From positions 62,001-126,000 of the forward strand of contig NC_052507.1 in assembly GCF_014356525.2 (NCBI RefSeq): a stretch of DNA of 64,000 bases, written 5' to 3'. Within the stretch, counting starts at the first letter, position 1. Each line of letters begins with the position of its first letter. The notes beneath the pieces are model-generated. The model was not told the DNA's origin. It was given only the letters and a program-made list of their open reading frames with translations, and made no database searches. Source of the DNA: Nilaparvata lugens (taxonomy: Eukaryota; Arthropoda; Insecta; Hemiptera; Delphacidae). Position numbers and translations under genes: made by a program. Of this stretch, positions 58,092 through 64,000 are shown piece by piece.

Positions 58092-58498
58092 GCATAATTA
58101 TTTGAATCTATTTTTCTACATAGAGATAAAACTCGTGCTACAAAATCTCTGCCATCTTCTTCGAATTCCATGCTACAAGTATCCAGTTTTTTTTCTAGTT
58201 TCCACAATTTGAGAGGACATCAAAAGAAATTAATCAATTTCTCTTTCACTGGATTATATACAACATTTTTCTGTCGAGTCAAATCGTCCTCAATAACGTC
58301 AAAATGTTTCTCAGCACTTTCTTTCAAACAAAACCGCAAATGTAATAAATTATCCTTTTCATCCCAACCATTGGCTAAGGCAACCTTTTCAAAATAGATG
58401 AAAAAATCATCAATGTCAAATTCTTCATCTTTTCCATCAAAAAATTTTGGTAATAGTAAAGGTATAAGTTTTTTCAATTGTAATCTGTTCCAATCCAA
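58092..58498 (-). pseudogene. Gypsy-type gag fragment
   Basis: The - strand frame from 58498 reads LPKFFDGKDEEFDIDDFFIY, then FEKVALANGWDEKDNLLHLR and CLKESAEKHFDVI. This is the F-G-...DF---FE---A---NGW----L--L---L---A---F pattern of Ty3/Gypsy gag capsid N-termini. A frameshift near 58225 moves it into a second frame ending EEDGRDFVARVLSLCRKID, also gag-like, before a stop at about 58092. No zinc knuckle, protease or LTR is visible nearby. Downstream - strand sequence (57340-57520) is open but unassigned. Confidence 0.6.
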
Positions 58499-58499
58499 T

Positions 58500-59100
58500 T
58501 CTATTCAATAATAAATTCCCAATCGATATGGTTTCAATAATCATAAATTCTCCATATCTTAAAATCTCTTCAATAAGCATTTATAATAAATCTTGCTATC
58601 TTACAAAATCTTCAATTACCATAGCTTTACAATTTAAAATCTCAAAATCAATTGTAAATCTTTCCAATATCGTGAATTTCAAAATCTGTTCAATTATAAT
58701 CATTATTCTCAATCCGTTTAAATCCGTTATTAGTAATCCCTTTTGTAATAGGCAATGATAGCATTATTGTTCCAAAATATTCCAATTCATTAAATCCTCG
58801 AGATTCATCCTACTAATTGTTTCTACAGCCCCATAAGGTTTAAACTCACTATTTGACCCATAATAAACTTCACTGAACTAAAAACATATATTTAATAATG
58901 AAAAATGCGACCACAAAAATTGATTCTTCACTGGGGTAACCGAAAAAGTCAAAATTTTAAAAGCTTGATCAAAAACCCTTGAGCCTCCACCAATTATGTA
59001 AGCAAGGCGCCTCCACCAATTATGTAAGCAAGATGTGACACTTGCACTAAATATGTAAAGGGGAATGAAAAATGATAACAAAAAGAGAACAGAATAATGG
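58500..59100. other. No feature recognised
   Basis: Very AT-rich. A short tandem CCTCCACCAATTATGTAAGC occurs twice at 58984-59028. Confidence 0.5.
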
Positions 59101-59102
59101 CC

Positions 59103-59265
59103 GGGACACACATATCCGCGCCGCAGCACGGCCGAGTGACGGACCACAGTAGCACTAGAGAACTGAGCAGTACACGGCTGTCGCACGGATATGTGTGTTC
59201 TCCTACCATCATCACCGTGTCGCGGACGTAGCTCGGCCCTACCTCGGTGCGGTTATATGTGTCCC
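59103..59265. mobile_element. ~160-bp GC-rich MITE (GGGACACATAT family)
   Basis: GGGACACACATATCCGC at the left and GCGGTTATATGTGTCCC at the right. A third inverted copy of the motif (GCACGGATATGTGTGTTCTC) lies inside at about 59182. No target duplication is evident. Confidence 0.65.
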
Positions 59266-59780
59266 GAGATTAACTAGCACTTTAATCAATTGGTACTTTC
59301 GGTTAAATATGATAATTTTGGCTATTCAAAAGATAAAATATAAATATATAAACAAACACAATATTAAAATGAAATGAATTGGGAAGCTACTTGCTTGCTG
59401 CTAATGATTCAATCTTTGTGGTTATGAAAAAAAAAAATCTTATCCAGTAAACACCTACCTTTCAAAAATGGCTTCCCCCCGCTTTTAACCTAACTTTTTT
59501 AGTAAATTTAATAGCAAATCCATTGACACCTTATTTCTTCATTGAGATTGATGTTTGGTATGAAAGTTCAACATTCAATTACAACATTGAACATTCTTCA
59601 TCGAAGAGATATGATTAATATTAAGTAGTACTCTTTAAGAAATAACTCTATGATGATAAAGAGAGAGGAAATGAACCATTGTCTTGGCTGTTACACACAT
59701 TACTTATTAATAATTCATTCGTTCATTTTGTTTCGCTTTAACAAAAACTGCTGCTCAGTAACTTGTAACATTTTTTTCAG

Positions 59781-59900
59781 ATTTTAACCTTGATGAATCT
59801 AAACGTAGGTTTGGATGTGAACCTTCTAGTTCAAGACCAACCACATCCAATCAGTCAATGTTCAAAGAGATTCTACACTCGAAAATGCAAAACAAAGATC
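59781..59900 (+). CDS. Candidate internal exon of the small host gene
   Basis: Polypyrimidine tract and acceptor TTTTTTTCAG end at 59780. Donor ATC|GTACGTAT at 59901. Read in the phase set by the 53088-53246 exon, it encodes 40 residues, DFNLDESKRRFGCEPSSSRP and a basic stretch ending HSKMQNKD, with no stop. The other two frames stop. The phase match to the upstream exon is the main evidence. No domain is recognised. Confidence 0.45.
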
Positions 59901-60355
59901 GTACGTATATTCTGTCATATTATAGTTATGGTTTTGTATGTTTGTTCTTTAGATTGTTTGCTAGTTACTTTCAAAATTTATATTTTCTTAGCTTGTAAGA
60001 GAATCAGAAGTTATTAAAAAATTAATGTTGTTTTTATTGTAGTTTTCTGGATGATTTGGTGGAAAGTATCTAGTGTAAGTATGATCAGGACCCTATCTAT
60101 CTACCTTTACCAGGTCCTGGTATTATAGAAGAAATTGAAATTCTCAAGTATCTTTTTGAAATGTCTATTAATTTCACATGTTTCGACTATTTTTAGTTGT
60201 CATTTTCAACTGTGAATGAGAAAATAAACAACAATGAATTAATTCTATTTTATGCTTATATTTATGTTAATATTGATTGATTATCCGTATGATTATTTTT
60301 AGTTTTCAGACTAAATTTTTTTTAATCGGGTTTTTCAAGTAAAATTTAATTTCAG

Positions 60356-60396
60356 GCTCTGAAATCAAGAAATTAGTCACAAAAAACAGCTTTTGA
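60356..60396 (+). CDS. Candidate terminal exon of the small host gene
   Basis: Acceptor AATTTAATTTCAG ends at 60355. In the phase left by the 59781-59900 exon it reads RSEIKKLVTKNSF and a TGA at 60394-60396, a basic C-terminus in keeping with the previous exon. An alternative 32-nt exon at 60043-60074 with a good donor (AGT|GTAAGT) would give a hydrophobic insert, so the exon choice is uncertain. Confidence 0.35.
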
Positions 60397-60419
60397 TGAA
60401 CATTTACTAGGGTTAAATC

Positions 60420-60660
60420 ACAATTGACCGAGCAAAGTGAGGTCCAAGATTCAAGTCGACGGTTTTGCATTTCTCTCTAATGTATGTTTTTAACTATGTT
60501 CTACATTTACAGCGAAACGCGTCCATAGATTTTCATTAAATTTGGCAGGTATGTTCCTATTTGAATTGCTAGTCGACGTATATATAAGGTTTTATTGAAA
60601 TTTTGAAATTTAAGGATAATAATAAGAAACGTGAATTCATTCCATAGTCCAATATTACCT
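60420..60660 (+). repeat. Family A copy
   Basis: TTGACCGAGCAAAGTGAGGT through CAATATTACCTTGAAAA. More diverged than the other copies. Confidence 0.75.
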
Positions 60661-61203
60661 TGAAAACCCATTTTTTTCAAGTTTAAGACGAAGTCGAGAA
60701 TTTGAAGCGTTTGAGAGCCGGCAAAACATTTCAGCCAACACTACAAAAACAAACTGAGAACTTTACAAATTGTAAACTCAACGAAATTAACACATAGAAA
60801 ACTGAAAATTTGACGTTCTGAATACTTGACCTATTGAAAACCACATCAACCTTATCAACTTCTGATTAACAGTTAACCTATGACTCCTTGATTGAAGGTA
60901 CAGACTTGGGAATGGTATCAATCTCTTTATAATAATGTGTAGAAAGAGATTATCCATGATGGTAATCTCAAAAATGTTTGTCATCATAAAAAAACAAGAT
61001 GGCTGCAAAAATATGCCGATTTTTAAGAAATTGACCGCAATTCTAATAATGTCGTGGATATCGGATCAGTTCAGCCATGTGGGAGCTCCAAAATAATCAT
61101 ACTACAATATCCGAAAGATTTATCTAATTCCAACAACTTCTACTATGGTTAATATAGATGTCAACTAGATGTCATTTTGAAGCTTGGAAATATACTAAAA
61201 TAT
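60661..61203. other. No feature recognised
   Basis: AT-rich. Nothing supports a gene, RNA or repeat. Confidence 0.5.
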
Positions 61204-61725
61204 AAACTTTGAATTCTTTGTTGCCTAGAGGACTGGTACATAGAAATTTCAGTCTGTTTCCACTGTTCCGATGAAGTTAAATTCTCTTTCTGCCTGGCAT
61301 TCATTTGTATCACCTTTTAACTTATAGCTCAGCAAGCACAAATGAGCAGCTTATTTTATAATTCTCGTATTTTGACAGTAGGCTTATAACTGCAGTGCTC
61401 TCAATAATGAAGAATTTGAAAATGATTAGAGCTTACACAAGACAATCATCCCGTTGTTCTCAAGATTATTGTTTGTGCTTAGGCCTAATGATTTTTAGAA
61501 ATTATTGCTGAGGAAATCGAATTTCTTCAATATTTAGCATTTTCTCAATTGATTGACAATCGGGAGTATTGAGTATCGGATTGACATTGAATTATGATCA
61601 AGCTAGACTATATAGCAAGATTTGTGAAAATTGATCAGCTATCAACAACTTTCAAAACGTTTGAGGCTTGCAAGATTGTCAGAAATCATAATCTAATTTG
61701 TTAGGCAACAAAGAATTCAAAGTTT
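61204..61725. mobile_element. 522-bp segment bounded by perfect 24-bp inverted repeats
   Basis: 61204-61227 (AAACTTTGAATTCTTTGTTG CCTA) and 61702-61725 are exact reverse complements. The interior is non-coding. No flanking duplication is visible, so it may be an old TIR element or an inverted duplication. Confidence 0.55.
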
Positions 61726-61900
61726 CTATCTACTGCAGAAGGAAAATTCATAAGAATTTTGGTGATTAATGATGTGTTAGAGAATTTATTAAATTTGTTC
61801 CGCTTCGAACTATATTATTTTATTTTATGTGATATTATCAGATTAGCTCATTTACTTTAGATTACCAGTTTACCAGAGATTTATAATGGTGTAACAACCG

Positions 61901-62407
61901 CAGTTTGGCTTTCGGCCCAACCACTCCACAATAGATGCAGTTTAGAAAGTTGTTGATTTGGTATTGGATGGTTTCGAACAAAAGCTTACTATGGGATCTG
62001 TCATGATAGATTTGGGTAAAACCTTTGAGTGTGTTTCGCACTCAATTCTAGGTACTAAGTTAGAAAAGTATGGAGTTGTTGACAAGGAGCTAAGGCATAT
62101 TCAAACATATTTGAATGGTAGAAAACAGATGGTCAGCTGTGACTATATGAATTCGACATTTCTGGAAGTGAAAGTAGAAGTCCCACGGAGATCCGTACTT
62201 GGACCTTTTCAATTTTTAGTATTTATTAATAATTTCAGCTTCAATAATTCTGTATTCTCTGTATTGTATGCAGACGACACAACCATGGTTCACTCAGATG
62301 TTGACTTGAAAAGTGTTGGAAATAAACTTGATAGGGCCTTAGAAGGCCCTGGGGAAGCCTGTGAAGGAGTAGTGGGCGGAGAATTAAGTTTAGAGAATTG
62401 CAAATGA
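61901..62407 (+). pseudogene. Reverse-transcriptase core of a jockey-like retrotransposon
   Basis: The frame starts QFGFRPNHSTIDAV (motif 2, Q-GFR--HST), has an in-frame TAG at 61943, then VMIDLGKTFECVSH (motif 3/A, with the catalytic Asp of I-DL-KAFD), EVPRRSVLGPFQFLVFIN (VPQGSVLGP box, with Gln-Gly replaced by Arg-Arg) and LYADDTTMV (YADD, catalytic pair intact). It ends at 62407 after a degraded stretch. Endonuclease, thumb and 3' tail are missing, so this is a fragment of an old insertion. Confidence 0.85.
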
Positions 62408-62777
62408 AAGGGAAGGTATCAGTAGTCAATAGTCAGACGCACCCACTCCCGCGAGAACTACTCACGGTCATTCGCTCTTACACTGTTGCCAAATCTCCGG
62501 TTGCCATTTGTACGGTAGAACCGTTTTTGTATATTTCTGGAAAAATATACATGGGTAATGACAGCCCTATCTGACGGTAGAACGCTGAACTAGAATTTAT
62601 ACATTTCATACATCTTCCCAACTTATGGCAACCAGAAAAAAAAATTTTATCATTTTTTATTGACGTCCATTTACTTTGAATACCCTTATAATCGATTTTA
62701 TCGGGTTCTTTGAACCTTGAAGATTACTGAATAATTTTGTTTAGGCGTTTTTGAAATTCGGGAGATGAGTTATAATG
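62408..62777. other. No feature recognised
   Basis: Short spacer after the reverse-transcriptase fragment. No gene or repeat recognised. Confidence 0.45.
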
Positions 62778-62782
62778 GAAAA

Positions 62783-62830
62783 ACAAGTGGCAGCCGTATA
62801 TGGCTGCAATAAGTAGGGGCTGCCACTTGT
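62783..62830. repeat. 13-bp-stem hairpin with alternative fold
   Basis: ACAAGTGGCAGCC at 62783-62795 pairs perfectly with GGCTGCCACTTGT at 62818-62830. The loop also allows CAGCC-GTATAT-GGCTG (62791-62806). A third TGCCACTTGT lies at about 62865. Confidence 0.75.
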
Positions 62831-62873
62831 AATGGCGAAATTAGCATTATCTGATGCCACTTGTTGAGGAAGA

Positions 62874-62877
<4 letters not shown>

Positions 62878-62929
<52 letters not shown>
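62878..62929. repeat. (AT)n microsatellite
   Basis: About 50 bp of uninterrupted alternating AT. Confidence 0.97.
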
Positions 62930-62933
<4 letters not shown>

Positions 62934-63174
62934 TTTAATTCTGAAAAGAATTATGTAAGCTGTGTAAACTAAATTTTGATAAAAGTTGAATAAAATGTAT
63001 TCTTATGTAGTATATTACACCACAAAAATTTGCTGTTTTATGAGGAGAGAACTAAAAATAACTTATAAGTTGTAGTTCATTGCAAATAAAATATTCGGTT
63101 TTTTATGAAAAGTTTTTTTTATATGAATAAATTAGCATATCTAAATGACATTAAACTTATACTGTACCAAAGAC

Positions 63175-63803
63175 TAATAGATTATGCCATTAAGCCTGGG
63201 AGGAACCTCGAACTGAAGTAGATGAGCTCCTATGATTCCTGCCCAAATGTTTACTGAAAACTGATGTTGTGGAAGATTAGGATTGATGGCATGAGGATTC
63301 TCAGCTGCCCAAATATGTTGGTTGTGGACGTTAACGATAGCTGTTCCTGTAAAGTGTGCCTCGTTGGTAAAGAAAACGGTTAAAAAGTTTGGGTGAACAA
63401 GTTTTACTAAAAACCATCAGCAAATACCAGCACGGGGAATACAGTCTCGTGGCAATAGAGTATGAACTTTCTGGAGGTAGTATGGATGTAATTGTTGCTA
63501 TTTTAGTATCATCCAAATAATAGATTGATTGACATTAAACCGCACTGACAATTCTCTCGAGCTCTTCTCTGAATGTTCATGAATGTCATTGAGAACTTGT
63601 TCTTCTAACTCAACAGTCATAGTAGATCGGGGTCTGCCTGCATAAATGTGCTCTTGGGATATCAAAGAACATGTTTCAGACAGATCTTGATGAATAGTGG
63701 CAGAAAACCTTGAACTTGGACATACTCGGTTAGGAAAGTTCTCTTGATACAAACGTCTTGCTTCAGTACTATTACAGTGTCCCATTTCATACATTGAATG
63801 CAT
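63175..63803 (-). pseudogene. DUF4817/DDE transposase, nonsense-mutated
   Basis: One - strand frame runs from 63803 to about 63175. The N-terminus has the DUF4817 helix-turn-helix pattern (ARRLYQENFPNRVCPS, then GRPRS). A second HTH follows (SSRELSVRFNVNQSIIWMIL). A TAG (63495-63497) comes next, then QQLHPYYLQKVHTLLPRDCI, a TGA at 63417-63419, and the catalytic core FFTNEAHFTG ... HNQHIWAAENPH ... NIWAGIIGAHLL. In the family this first block is normally DEAHF, so Asp is replaced by Asn. The second and third acidic blocks are missing. IS630/Tc1-mariner-related transposases of this kind are common in insects. Confidence 0.82.
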
Positions 63804-64000
63804 GCATGTCAGCTAATTCGGAGTATGAATAATGTCTAATATTACCTGCCATTTTTTTCAAAATAAGTTAACACTTAACACAAAAGCAAAGTGGAATGGT
63901 TACAAATAACTGGTTAATAGATTAAACAAAAAACACAGCGCGGTTACAGTAGGCCTAACTTACAGTTTGTTTTTTTTTTTTCAACAGTGAGCTAAAATAT

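Overview
This is eukaryotic, AT-rich, transposon-dense DNA without any bacterial-style gene organisation. Canonical introns, Helitrons, non-LTR retrotransposons, TA/TTA/TTAA-flanked MITEs, a Gypsy-type LTR element and DUF4817-type transposase relics point to an insect. The repertoire of short repeats (for example the ACTAGTAGTTCTGTGA / CCTCGCG family) reminds me of planthoppers such as Nilaparvata lugens. That species guess is recall, not proof. Two runs of exactly 100 N (21820-21919, 44533-44632) mark scaffold gaps, and many differences between duplicated copies are 1-bp indels, as in a long-read draft assembly.

Layout. 1-1.9 kb: a 122-bp satellite. 2-6 kb: long polypurine tracts and a direct duplication. 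6-9.6 kb: a composite repeat (R1) that recurs inverted (R2) and direct (R3) at 23.9-28.8 kb, where R2 and R3 form a 3.3-kb palindrome. 11.8-16.5 kb: segment D1, duplicated as D2 at 31.1-44.5 kb. D2 has been greatly expanded by nested insertions: a 5'-truncated non-LTR element, a 779-bp Helitron, a 5.4-kb gag-protease LTR retrotransposon with minisatellite LTRs, and a 3.1-kb Helitron that itself contains a 2.27-kb unknown insert. D1 preserves the empty sites. 17-21.8 kb: a 1.9-kb direct duplication. 29-30.5 kb: tandem modules, a (CA)n tract and a reverse-transcriptase tail.

The right third (44.6-64 kb) is less repetitive. It holds one probable exon at 46297-46499, and a phase-compatible set of exons at 53088-53246, 59781-59900 and 60356-60396 that may be a small host gene on the + strand. 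On the - strand at 49814-47115 lies the most unusual object in the window: a decayed non-LTR retrotransposon whose first ORF joins a FLYWCH-like zinc finger to a Ulp1/C48-type cysteine protease, followed in shifted frames by a GDSH/GGAND (SGNH hydrolase-like) segment and an AP-endonuclease domain. Further relics are a TIR element with a mariner-like transposase tail, a Harbinger-type element, a Gypsy gag fragment, a reverse-transcriptase fragment with an intact YADD box, and a DUF4817/DDE transposase with two nonsense codons.

I see no convincing rRNA, tRNA, CRISPR or prokaryotic feature. Almost all of the longer ORFs in 1-40 kb are translations of repeats and are not reported as genes.
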